Shown here: piece after piece, positions 7,302 to 14,085 of the stretch
Position numbering within the stretch: the first letter of the stretch is position 1
Layout of the letters: each line of letters opens with the position of its first letter
NCBI GenBank assembly: GCA_902491795.1
Contig: CABUIX010000036.1
Span: forward strand, 1-23,055
Reading direction: 5' to 3'
DNA from: an uncultured Bacteroidales bacterium
GTDB lineage: Bacteria; Bacteroidota; Bacteroidia; Bacteroidales; UBA932
Length of the DNA: 23,055 bases
Translations under genes and position numbers: made by a program
The notes under the pieces: model-generated
The model's input: the letters and a program-made list of their open reading frames with translations, nothing else
The model's database searches: none
What the model was told of the DNA's origin: nothing

Positions 7302-7772
7302 TCAGTTGTCGAGCAGTCCGTCAGGGAGGTCCAGGTCAAGAATGCGGGACGCAGTGTCGCAGGAAATCACGAAATCCTCATGCAACGGGACCAGGACGTC
7401 CCCCACATAAAGACAGAGATTGCCCGGAATCGGTTCCATGCCTGTAACCTTGCCCACTTCCTCCCCGCGGTTCAGCAAGGTCCACCCGGTAAAATCAAGA
7501 TCATCCTCATCTTCCGCATCACCTTCGATGCAGATCTCGCGGCCTACGAGTTCCTCGGCATCCTTGAGTCCGGTCACGTCATTGAGATGCAGCACGGCAC
7601 GGGATGAGCCTTTGGGCTCTGCCGACAAGACAAAAAAAGGAACCGGAAGCCCATCGAATTCGATGAACACCGGTTTCCCGAGATCAATTTCCTCAGCCTC
7701 AATACCGCGCAGACCCGCGAGAATCCCGCCGTCTGTGCCGTTGGACTTGAGAATCTTGGCTATGACACGCAT
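7302..7772 (-). CDS. rimM: Ribosome maturation factor RimM
   Basis: 156 residues, slightly shorter than the usual 165-180. RimM binds S19 in the 30S head and helps 16S rRNA processing. The N-terminal RimM barrel includes GILAGLRGIEAEEIDLGKPV, HLNDVTGLKDAEELVGREI and FTGWTLLN; the C-terminal PRC-barrel includes GKVTGMEPIPGNLCLYV and VLVPLHEDFV. The start is the ATG at 7772, whose A is shared with the rpsP stop (TGATG). A TTG one codon earlier is possible but weaker. The rpsP-rimM pair is widely conserved in bacteria, but here trmD and rplS do not follow; glycosyltransferase genes do. Confidence 0.93.
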   Translation of the reverse strand: MRVIAKILKSNGTDGGILAGLRGIEAEEIDLGKPVFIEFDGLPVPFFVLSAEPKGSSRAVLHLNDVTGLKDAEELVGREICIEGDAEDEDDLDFTGWTLLNRGEEVGKVTGMEPIPGNLCLYVGDVLVPLHEDFVISCDTASRILDLDLPDGLLDN

Positions 7773-8311
7773 CAAGCCTCTGCCTGAGCCTCCTCAGCGG
7801 GAGCTTCCGCGGTCTCAGCGGCAGCAGCTTCAGCGGCCTGCTTTGCAGCAAGCTCGGCTGCCTTCTTGGCAAGAGCCTCTGCGCGAGCCTCATTCACCTT
7901 TACTTCGGCCTCCTTGGCTGCCTTCTTTGCCTCAATGGCAGTATTCCTGAGGGCAGACTTCTTGGCCTCGATCTTTGCATCGCGCTGAGCCTTCCAGTCA
8001 TTCCACTTCTTGTCGGCTTCTGCCTGGGTCAAAGCTCCCTTGGCAACGCCTCCGTCGAGGTGATGACGCAGCAGCACTCCCTCATAAGAGAGGATGCGGC
8101 GTGCAGTGATTGTAGGTTCTGCTCCAACCTTTACCCACGCAAGTGCGCGCTCTGAATTCAGAACGATGGTGGCAGGGTTGGTGTTGGGGTTGTAGGTGCC
8201 CAACTGCTCGATGTAACGACCATCACGGGGTGAGCGTGAATCAGCCACAACAATGTGGAAGAATGCGAAATTCTTCTTTCCGTGGCGCTGTAAACGAATC
8301 TTAACAGCCAT
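7772..8311 (-). CDS. rpsP: 30S ribosomal protein S16 with Ala/Glu-rich C-terminal extension
   Basis: 179 residues. About 1-85 is the S16 core (MAVKIRLQRHGKKNFAFFHI, VVADSRSPRDGRYIEQLGTY, TARRILSYEGVLLRHHL). About 86-179 is a Lys/Ala/Glu-rich, probably helical and then disordered tail ending EAPAEEAQAEA. Standard bacterial S16 is ~80-90 residues; long tails like this are common in Bacteroidota. S16 binds 16S rRNA early in 30S assembly. The ATG at 8311 is fixed by the universal MAVKIRLQR start; an extension to 8380 would add sequence unlike S16. It leads an operon with rimM, two glycosyltransferases, a barrel protein and a WYL regulator, under a consensus promoter at 8369-8399. Confidence 0.96.
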   Translation of the reverse strand: MAVKIRLQRHGKKNFAFFHIVVADSRSPRDGRYIEQLGTYNPNTNPATIVLNSERALAWVKVGAEPTITARRILSYEGVLLRHHLDGGVAKGALTQAEADKKWNDWKAQRDAKIEAKKSALRNTAIEAKKAAKEAEVKVNEARAEALAKKAAELAAKQAAEAAAAETAEAPAEEAQAEA

Positions 8312-8346
8312 TGTGAATCTGTTGATTAAAAAGTTAAACCTAAATT

Positions 8347-8365
8347 GCCTTCTTCCCGAGAAGGC
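8347..8365 (-). promoter_or_regulatory. Hairpin at the start of the rpsP leader
   Basis: GCCTTCT (8347-8353) and AGAAGGC (8359-8365) form seven perfect pairs with a five-base loop. The predicted transcription start (~8362) falls within it, and it ends 35 bases before the rpsP ATG. It may cap the rpsP mRNA, act in S16 autoregulation or weaken read-through from the upstream operon. No T tract follows, so a classic terminator is unlikely. Confidence 0.4.
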
Positions 8366-8368
8366 GCG

Positions 8369-8399
8369 CAAATATAGCAAAAATTATTTGTGCCGCAAA
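8369..8399 (-). promoter_or_regulatory. Promoter of the rpsP operon
   Basis: TTTG (8399-8396), a 19-nt spacer and TATATTTG (8376-8369) on the minus strand fit the Bacteroidota consensus exactly. The -33 element lies inside the last codons of the DUF616 glycosyltransferase gene, so the suf-glycan operon and the rpsP operon abut without a spacer region. Confidence 0.8.
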
Positions 8400-9064
8400 T
8401 ACTTGAACCCCGGATGATTGCGGGTGTTCAGACCTTCCGGCAGGAAATAGTCAACCGGTATTCCGCATTTCCTCAGGCACCACATGAAGGTCAGCTGATC
8501 CCGGAGACTCACGTCCGACAATCTTTTCCACCACAGTTCGTCAAGCCTCACCACGGCAGGGTCCATATGGCGGCGGAACATCAGGTTGTTCTCCATCAGC
8601 CCGTAATTGAAAGGCATTCCATGGAAGAACAGCCAGAGCCAGACCTTTACCATGCCGGCAAAGCTGAGGCGTGCGACCTTGCGCCAGCATGCCCAGGTTT
8701 CTTTGTATACGCCCCTTCGGGCAGGATGCGAGACTCCGCTGTAGAGGACACCCGACGCAAGCTTCTTCCGAGCGGCATCATATATTATCCCGTCAAGCAG
8801 CTGCACATTGCCGTCCACCCAGACGCTTGCCTCATATTCCGGCAGCAGCAGGTGAGGATGCATCTTTGGATAACGGGACACCAGCCTGCGGTCATCCAGC
8901 CCGCAGTCGAACTCCCTTATCTCCCACACTCCTATCCTGTCGGCCGTCTTCTCTCCCTTGCCGACGAAGCACACGAAATCAAAAGCCGGATCCGCCACAG
9001 CAGGCTGCAGAAGATCATCATAAGCCCCGATGATGCAGGTATATATAACAATTCTGTTCATCAT
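8384..9064 (-). CDS. DUF616 (TOD1/MUCI70-like) glycosyltransferase
   Basis: 226 residues matching the DUF616 family: the start IVIYTCIIGAYDDLLQPAV, FDFVCFVGKGE, then KMHPHLLLPEYEASVWVDGN, where VDGN stands for the metal-binding D-x-N/D of the fold, and later LRDQLTFMWCLRKCG and RNHPGFKYLRHK. Family knowledge: plant relatives take part in cell-wall or mucilage pectin synthesis, and bacterial members occur in polysaccharide clusters; donors are not known in general. The start ATG overlaps the stop of the flippase/ATP-grasp gene (ATGA at 9064-9061), showing coupling. It is the last gene of the suf-glycan operon, and its final codons contain the -33 element of the rpsP promoter. Confidence 0.85.
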   Translation of the reverse strand: MMNRIVIYTCIIGAYDDLLQPAVADPAFDFVCFVGKGEKTADRIGVWEIREFDCGLDDRRLVSRYPKMHPHLLLPEYEASVWVDGNVQLLDGIIYDAARKKLASGVLYSGVSHPARRGVYKETWACWRKVARLSFAGMVKVWLWLFFHGMPFNYGLMENNLMFRRHMDPAVVRLDELWWKRLSDVSLRDQLTFMWCLRKCGIPVDYFLPEGLNTRNHPGFKYLRHK

Positions 9065-11409
9065 TGTCTGCGCGGAAGCTTGAACATGCTGCCCATCATC
9101 TCGTCGGCACTGTCAGGATCAAAGGGCATGAAACCGCCCCAATGATAGAAAGTATATTCCCCGAACAGCACCTTGCCTCCGACCTCATAGAAATCTACCC
9201 GCACCTGCGGTATGCCTTCGGAGAGCCGTGCCGCAAGACGTTTCATTTCATCGAAGCAGGCCGGTCTGGCAGGAGGGACTGCAGCATTGGGGTGCCCGTT
9301 CCTTATGTCGAGATGATTCCATTCCATGTCAAAAAAGTCAAATTTGGTCTCCGATGCTGCATTGAAGCGTTCCGTAGCCACAAACATGATTTCCGGCCGG
9401 CCGCCGAAACAGAAGAACTTGTAGTCATTGATCTCGCCTTCGAGGAACTGCTCGGCAATGATTCTGGGTTTCACGCCCTTGTAGGCCCACTCACGCATGC
9501 GCCGGTAGAAATTCCTGCGCATCGCATCCTTCAGCTTCCGGCAAGCCGCCTCACGGTCAAAGGACGACTTGTCCCTGCATATCACGGCACTTCCGCTGTC
9601 ATGGGTACACTTCAGCACAAACTTCTCCGGCAGGCTGTCCCAGTCAATGCCGGAGACGGAATTCCACACTCCGAGCGTCGGGACTACATGTTCTTTTCCT
9701 ATCAGGGAAGCAACATGCCGCTTGACCTCCGCCTTGTCCGCCAGCACGTGGTACAGAGGATTGCGGTCATACAACTTCTGCCACTGCAGCTTCTCCGTAT
9801 ATCTCCGGGGAGCTTCAAGATTAAGGGGACGTCCCATGGATCTCCAGTACATCAGTTCCAGATACAGTCTGTCAGGCATCCACGGCTGCGGCTTTCTGAG
9901 CAGCAGAGCGCGCTCGCCGGCAGTAAGCACGAAAGACAGGGCAAGAACACCGATTGAGGCCCAGGCAAGCAGGCAGACAAGCAGCAGGCGCAGCCAGCCT
10001 TCCGGCAAAAGCAGGAAAGCGAGCGAAGGAAGCACCGACGACGCCACGGCCAATGCCAACAGCTTCAGCACGACTTCACGCAGGAAACGCACAACCGGGA
10101 AACCGGCATCCCTGCGCGCAAACACGAGCCTCAGCACAAATACCGCCAGGTAAACCGCAATGAGGCAGACATACGCCCATTCCGCCCCCGCACCAAGCCT
10201 GAAAGCCAGCCAGACGGCAGGAAGGCACAAAATATAGCAGGTGCCAACCGACAAATAGTACGCACGTATCTTTCCTGTCGCAAGCTGCAACGTCAGCAGG
10301 GGATTGCCGCTCACGTCCACAAGAAGAGCCACCATGGTCAGCCGGACAAACAGCACAGCCCCGTCCGGCACATTGCCGAGCCACAGGCGGAGAAGCATTC
10401 CGGTTTCCAGTGCCACGGGAATCACGAACAGCAATATTGCAAGGAACGCGAACTTTACTCCCTTCGCAACCAGGCTCCAGCAATACTCGCGGTCCCCGCC
10501 CGCCCAGGATTTGGTAATCTGCGGATTCAGCGCCGTAAGGAAATTGACCGCAAACTGCTTGACCACGGATTCCACCTGGGAAGCTACGCCCCTGGCAGCA
10601 TTCATGGCAACCCCGAAAAACACATTGACAAGAAGGCCGGCTCCCTGGACATTGAGCACATTCGCTCCGGAGCCGACGAAACTCCATCCGGCAAAGCCGG
10701 ACATCTCACGGAAAAGCGTGCGGTCCAGCACCGGAGAAGTCCTGCACTCCGCAAAATTTCTGCGGCAGTAGATGCCGTATGAAGCGCGTACCAGCAGTGC
10801 GACCCCAAGCATCAGCAGGGCATAGGTCTCAAGCTTGTCGAAAGCCGAAACGCTGAGCAGCAGTGCGACAAGCAGCTTGAGCACAGCCTCTCCGATGCTG
10901 ATATAGGCAAATGCCGACATCCGCTCCCGGGCAATTATTGCAGCATTGAACGGCACCGAGAGCATGCTGAGCATCAGCACTCCGAGCGAGCAGTGCAGCA
11001 CAAGCCTTGCCGCGCCCATGCGGTCAGCAGGAATTACCATCTTGTTGTTCAGGAACCACAGACCGACACTCTCAACCAGAACGGCAAGCAGCAGGCAAAG
11101 CAGCATCTGCACCGCCAGAGAGGTCGCAAACACCCTCCGGAGCCTGTCAGGATCTTCCCGCCCAAGTTCATAGGCGAGATATCTGCTTATCGCCGAAGAA
11201 ATTGAAGCCGTGATGAAGGTGAACATGGTCACCACTCCGCCGACGGCATTCCATATTCCGTAGTCGTCAATCCCGAGTTCCCGGAGCACGACCCTGGAGG
11301 TGAACAGACCTATGACCATCAGCAGGAACATGCGCAGATACAGCAGAACGGCATTTCTGGCCAAGCGCCTGCCGTTCTGCAATGCTCTGTTGTCACCTGA
11401 CTGAGGCAT
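9061..11409 (-). CDS. Polysaccharide flippase fused to a TupA-like ATP-grasp domain
   Basis: One uninterrupted frame of 782 residues with two domains. Residues ~15-498 are a Wzx-type oligosaccharide flippase (MOP superfamily) with many hydrophobic helices and the family-like start VLLYLRMFLLMVIGLFTSRV and RELGIDDYGIWNAVGGVV. Residues ~510-775 are a full TupA-like ATP-grasp domain: MPDRLYLELMYW, YTEKLQWQKLYDRNPLYHVL, FVLKCTHDSGSAVI (K600), PRIIAEQFLEGEINDYKFF, VRVDFYEV (D739) and FGEYTFYHWGGF (E751). The flippase moves lipid-linked glycans across the inner membrane. The ATP-grasp class makes C-N or similar bonds with ATP; TupA is linked to teichuronopeptide synthesis. Inference: the chain may couple modification of a glycan, for example by an amino acid, to its export. 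The gene starts nine bases after ispE and overlaps the DUF616 gene. Substrate unknown. Confidence 0.9.
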   Translation of the reverse strand: MPQSGDNRALQNGRRLARNAVLLYLRMFLLMVIGLFTSRVVLRELGIDDYGIWNAVGGVVTMFTFITASISSAISRYLAYELGREDPDRLRRVFATSLAVQMLLCLLLAVLVESVGLWFLNNKMVIPADRMGAARLVLHCSLGVLMLSMLSVPFNAAIIARERMSAFAYISIGEAVLKLLVALLLSVSAFDKLETYALLMLGVALLVRASYGIYCRRNFAECRTSPVLDRTLFREMSGFAGWSFVGSGANVLNVQGAGLLVNVFFGVAMNAARGVASQVESVVKQFAVNFLTALNPQITKSWAGGDREYCWSLVAKGVKFAFLAILLFVIPVALETGMLLRLWLGNVPDGAVLFVRLTMVALLVDVSGNPLLTLQLATGKIRAYYLSVGTCYILCLPAVWLAFRLGAGAEWAYVCLIAVYLAVFVLRLVFARRDAGFPVVRFLREVVLKLLALAVASSVLPSLAFLLLPEGWLRLLLVCLLAWASIGVLALSFVLTAGERALLLRKPQPWMPDRLYLELMYWRSMGRPLNLEAPRRYTEKLQWQKLYDRNPLYHVLADKAEVKRHVASLIGKEHVVPTLGVWNSVSGIDWDSLPEKFVLKCTHDSGSAVICRDKSSFDREAACRKLKDAMRRNFYRRMREWAYKGVKPRIIAEQFLEGEINDYKFFCFGGRPEIMFVATERFNAASETKFDFFDMEWNHLDIRNGHPNAAVPPARPACFDEMKRLAARLSEGIPQVRVDFYEVGGKVLFGEYTFYHWGGFMPFDPDSADEMMGSMFKLPRRQ

Positions 11410-11418
11410 CTGTCAATC

Positions 11419-12186
11419 TCATTTTCTGAATATTCCGAAAACCGACGAGCCGGAACCCGACATCGAGGCATAGACTGCACCTTCATCGTAAAGGTGCTGC
11501 TTCTCAGCCTCCACCTCCGGATAAAGAGCGAACACGGAAGGCTCGAAATCGTTCACCAGAGCGTCCTTCCATTCTTCCGGCGGAAGCGACAAAGCCTCCC
11601 GAAGCGGGACCTTGCCCGGGCAGCAGTCTCTCGGAACGACCCTGGAATAAGCGTCCCTGGTACTCACGTGGACCCCCTTGGGGACACGCACCTCTATCCT
11701 GAAATCATCAAGGTTCAATCCGAAATCGGAGAGGATCTCTCCGCGGCCTTCTCCGAACATGGGCCTGTCATACACAAAAAAGGCACAATCCGAACCAAGC
11801 CTCGAGGCGTAGGCAGCAAGGCCCGCATCGTCAAGACCCAGAGAGAACATGTCATTGACGGCCCTCAACGCAAATGCGGCATCAGAAGAGCCTCCGCCCA
11901 GACCGGCTCCGGCCGGGGCATTCTTCCTCAGGCGCATATTGATCCAAGGGAAGGAGAAATCTTCCCGCAGCATCCTGACCGCCCTGAACGAAAGATCGGA
12001 TTCAGGAGCCCAGTCTCCTCCTTCAAGCACCAGACTGTCATGCCCTTCTGATGAAGGCAGCATCTCCAGCTCGTCAAGGAGCCCGAAATACGGCACAAAC
12101 AGCGTCTCGATGTCATGGAAGCCGTCGGGACGTTTCCTGAGCACGCTCAGCCCAAGGTTTATCTTGACGTTAGGATATACTGTCAT
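11419..12186 (-). CDS. ispE: 4-diphosphocytidyl-2-C-methyl-D-erythritol kinase
   Basis: 255 residues. IspE phosphorylates CDP-methylerythritol in the MEP isoprenoid pathway. The GHMP-kinase signature PAGAGLGGGSSDAA (91-104), the N-terminal NVKINLGL with Lys8, GSDCAFF (131-137) with the catalytic-type Asp133, VNDFEPSVF and SMSGSGSSVFG (241-251) are all present. It starts with ATG at 12186 and overlaps sufD by 17 bases. Being at the end of the suf genes makes metabolic sense: the last MEP steps (IspG, IspH) use 4Fe-4S enzymes, so supply of clusters and pathway flux could be co-expressed (inference). Slightly shorter than typical IspE (~280). Confidence 0.95.
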   Translation of the reverse strand: MTVYPNVKINLGLSVLRKRPDGFHDIETLFVPYFGLLDELEMLPSSEGHDSLVLEGGDWAPESDLSFRAVRMLREDFSFPWINMRLRKNAPAGAGLGGGSSDAAFALRAVNDMFSLGLDDAGLAAYASRLGSDCAFFVYDRPMFGEGRGEILSDFGLNLDDFRIEVRVPKGVHVSTRDAYSRVVPRDCCPGKVPLREALSLPPEEWKDALVNDFEPSVFALYPEVEAEKQHLYDEGAVYASMSGSGSSVFGIFRK

Positions 12187-12763
12187 ACAATTCCCTGCTC
12201 AGGTTCTCGGGAAGCCTCTGCAGCACAGGAGCCAGAAACGCCAGTTTCTGCAGCCTGCGCGCCTCGTCCTCAGGTATTCCGCGCGAGCGCATGTAGAATT
12301 CCTCCTCGGCATTCAGGAAGCCGGAGGTACAGCCGTGCGAACATATCACGTCGTCGGCATAGATCTCAAGCTGAGGCCGAGCCTCAACCTTTGCCGAAGG
12401 AGAGAGCAGTATGCTGTGGCTTTCCTGATGGGCCTCTGTTTTCTGCGCGTCGCGGGCGATATATATCAGGCCATTGAACTCCACCCGGGAATTTCCGCCG
12501 GCAAGCCCCTTGATGAGCTGACGGGACACGCTTCCGCCTGCACTGTGGCGGACAAGAATGTTCATGCGAAGATCATCATTTCCGGAGCAGACATAGGCCC
12601 CGGCGATGTCGACATCGCAGCCGGGTCCGGCAATCTCGACCTCAAGGGAAAGCCTCGCGGACGTCCCGGGCAATGCGGCGAAAGTCATGCGCAGCCTTTC
12701 GCCCTCCCCGAGTCTTATATATTGGGGGACCGCATCCCTGCCTATTATGTAGACATTATCCAT
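12170..12763 (-). CDS. sufD: SufD, short form (Fe-S cluster assembly scaffold subunit)
   Basis: 197 residues, about half of ordinary SufD (~420-450). What is present is the beta-helix core and the C-terminal helices: IYADDVICSHGCTSGFLN (134-151) with H143 at the place of the functionally important SufD histidine, and YMRSRGIPEDEARRLQKLAF (157-176), LAPVLQRLP. The N-terminal helical domain and part of the beta-helix are missing. SufD pairs with SufB in the SufBC2D complex that builds Fe-S clusters and takes part in iron acquisition. The start ATG at 12763 overlaps the sufC stop by eight bases, leaving no room for a lost upstream half, so the shortness looks natural rather than a frameshift. 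It overlaps ispE at its 3' end. Confidence 0.87.
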   Translation of the reverse strand: MDNVYIIGRDAVPQYIRLGEGERLRMTFAALPGTSARLSLEVEIAGPGCDVDIAGAYVCSGNDDLRMNILVRHSAGGSVSRQLIKGLAGGNSRVEFNGLIYIARDAQKTEAHQESHSILLSPSAKVEARPQLEIYADDVICSHGCTSGFLNAEEEFYMRSRGIPEDEARRLQKLAFLAPVLQRLPENLSRELYDSIS

Positions 12764-13508
12764 TCAGACTCTCGTATCCTTCGTTTTCAATTCTGTCGGC
12801 AAGTTCCTTTCCTGCGGTCTCCACTATCCTTCCGTCCTTGAGGACATGTACGACGTCGGGGACTATATAGTCCAGAAGCTTGCGGTAATGCGTTATCACT
12901 ATGGCCGAAGTCTCGGGAGTCCTCAGGGCCTCCACCCCGTCGGCCACAATCTTGAGAGCATCAACATCCAGACCGGAGTCGGTCTCGTCAAGGATGCTGA
13001 ATTTCGGCTCAAGCATCGCCATCTGGAAGATTTCGTTGCGCTTCTTCTCCCCTCCGGAGAATCCGACATTGACTTCCCTCTTGGCAAATTCACCTTTCAT
13101 GCCCACAAGGGCCATCTTCTCCTTCATCATCTTCAGGAACTCGCCCGGCTTAATTTCCGGCAAGCCCTGATATTTGCGCCTTGCGTTGACGGCAGCCTTC
13201 ATGAAATTGGTTATGCTCACCCCCGGAATCTCTACCGGATACTGAAAACTCAGGAAAATTCCGGCCCATGAGCGCTCTTCGGGGCTCATCCCGAGGAGAT
13301 CGCGCCCGGCAAACTCTATGCTGCCTTCCGTCACCTCATAGCCAGGCCTTCCGGCAAGCACTCCCCCAAGAGTGCTTTTTCCGGCACCGTTGGGTCCCAT
13401 CACGGCATGGACCTCACCCTCGCGGATGGTCAGGTCTATCCCCTTCAGGATTTCCTTGCCTTCCACACCGGCGTGAAGGTTCTTTATTTCAAGCAATATC
13501 TTATTCAT
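12756..13508 (-). CDS. sufC: Fe-S cluster assembly ATPase SufC
   Basis: 250 residues, full length. ABC-type ATPase of the SUF system that drives shape changes in SufB-SufD. Visible: GPNGAGKST (38-46, Walker A), the SufC-type signature VGFSGGEKKRNEIFQM, Walker B with SILDETDSGLDVDAL and the switch His in VITHYRKLL. The start is the ATG at 13508, where the SufC N-terminus (MNKILLEIKNLHAGV) begins; an in-frame extension to 13571 would overlap pnuC more deeply and adds unrelated sequence. It overlaps the upstream pnuC by eight bases and sufD by eight bases. Confidence 0.97.
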   Translation of the reverse strand: MNKILLEIKNLHAGVEGKEILKGIDLTIREGEVHAVMGPNGAGKSTLGGVLAGRPGYEVTEGSIEFAGRDLLGMSPEERSWAGIFLSFQYPVEIPGVSITNFMKAAVNARRKYQGLPEIKPGEFLKMMKEKMALVGMKGEFAKREVNVGFSGGEKKRNEIFQMAMLEPKFSILDETDSGLDVDALKIVADGVEALRTPETSAIVITHYRKLLDYIVPDVVHVLKDGRIVETAGKELADRIENEGYESLNG

Positions 13509-14085
13509 TGTTCTTGTACATTTTTCTCCACGAAACCAGCGACCATATGCCGTTGGCAATATAAAGGGCACTCACGACAGGCATTATGTAGAGGCCCGAA
13601 AGTATGTAAAGTGCAGCGTTGCCCACATTGACCAGAAGCCACACGATCCAGCACTCCCAGTATTTCCTCGCGCTCAGGTACTGCGCGCAGAGCGTCAGCA
13701 TGAGCATAAGGGAATCCAGACAAGGATTGGCCGGGTCGTTGAACGCATACTTGAGCACGAAAGACCAGGCAGCCGCTGCCGCAACAACGGCAAGGACATA
13801 CAGCACGATACGGCCTTTCCCTATGTTTCCGACCTTGAGCCTGCCGCTGTCCGAGGCGCTTCTCTCGTTTTCCTTCGGATGTGTCCAGCGATAATGTCCG
13901 TAGGCATTGATTGCGAGCGAAATCGGCTGCAGGATCATTGCCGAATACAGGTGCTGGTGCAGGAAAAGCGCGAACAAGAAAGCATTGTAGACATAGCCCA
14001 CATAGAAGTTGTACTTGGAATTGCGTCCGGCGAGAAACACGCAGGAGAGTCCGAGCACGGCCGATATGATTTCCACCAAGCTCAT
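13501..14085 (-). CDS. pnuC: PnuC-family vitamin transporter
   Basis: 194 residues with about seven hydrophobic segments. PnuC family marks are INAYGHYRW (59-67), QYLSARKYWECWIVWLLVNV (135-154) and the C-terminal YIANGIWSLVSWRKM. PnuC takes up nicotinamide riboside by facilitated diffusion, the cargo being trapped by phosphorylation; close relatives carry thiamine (PnuT) or riboflavin (PnuX). No TPP or FMN riboswitch is visible and no thiamine gene is nearby, so substrate is open, with nicotinamide riboside the default. Unusually, it lies inside the suf operon: its ATG overlaps the sufB stop (ATGA, 14085-14082) and its 3' end overlaps sufC. Confidence 0.88.
   Translation of the reverse strand: MSLVEIISAVLGLSCVFLAGRNSKYNFYVGYVYNAFLFALFLHQHLYSAMILQPISLAINAYGHYRWTHPKENERSASDSGRLKVGNIGKGRIVLYVLAVVAAAAAWSFVLKYAFNDPANPCLDSLMLMLTLCAQYLSARKYWECWIVWLLVNVGNAALYILSGLYIMPVVSALYIANGIWSLVSWRKMYKNNE

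Noticed and set aside
7795..7900. GCAGC-like repeats resembling a tandem repeat array
   Set aside because: They are Ala codons of the S16 tail; no regular unit length exists.
8312..8380. Upstream extension of rpsP
   Set aside because: S16 proteins begin with MAVKIRLQR; the extension would contain the promoter -7 box and the leader hairpin.
11849..12841. 330-codon plus-strand open frame
   Set aside because: It is antisense to ispE, sufD and the end of sufC, with low-complexity Arg/Ser/Pro-rich translation typical of a shadow frame.
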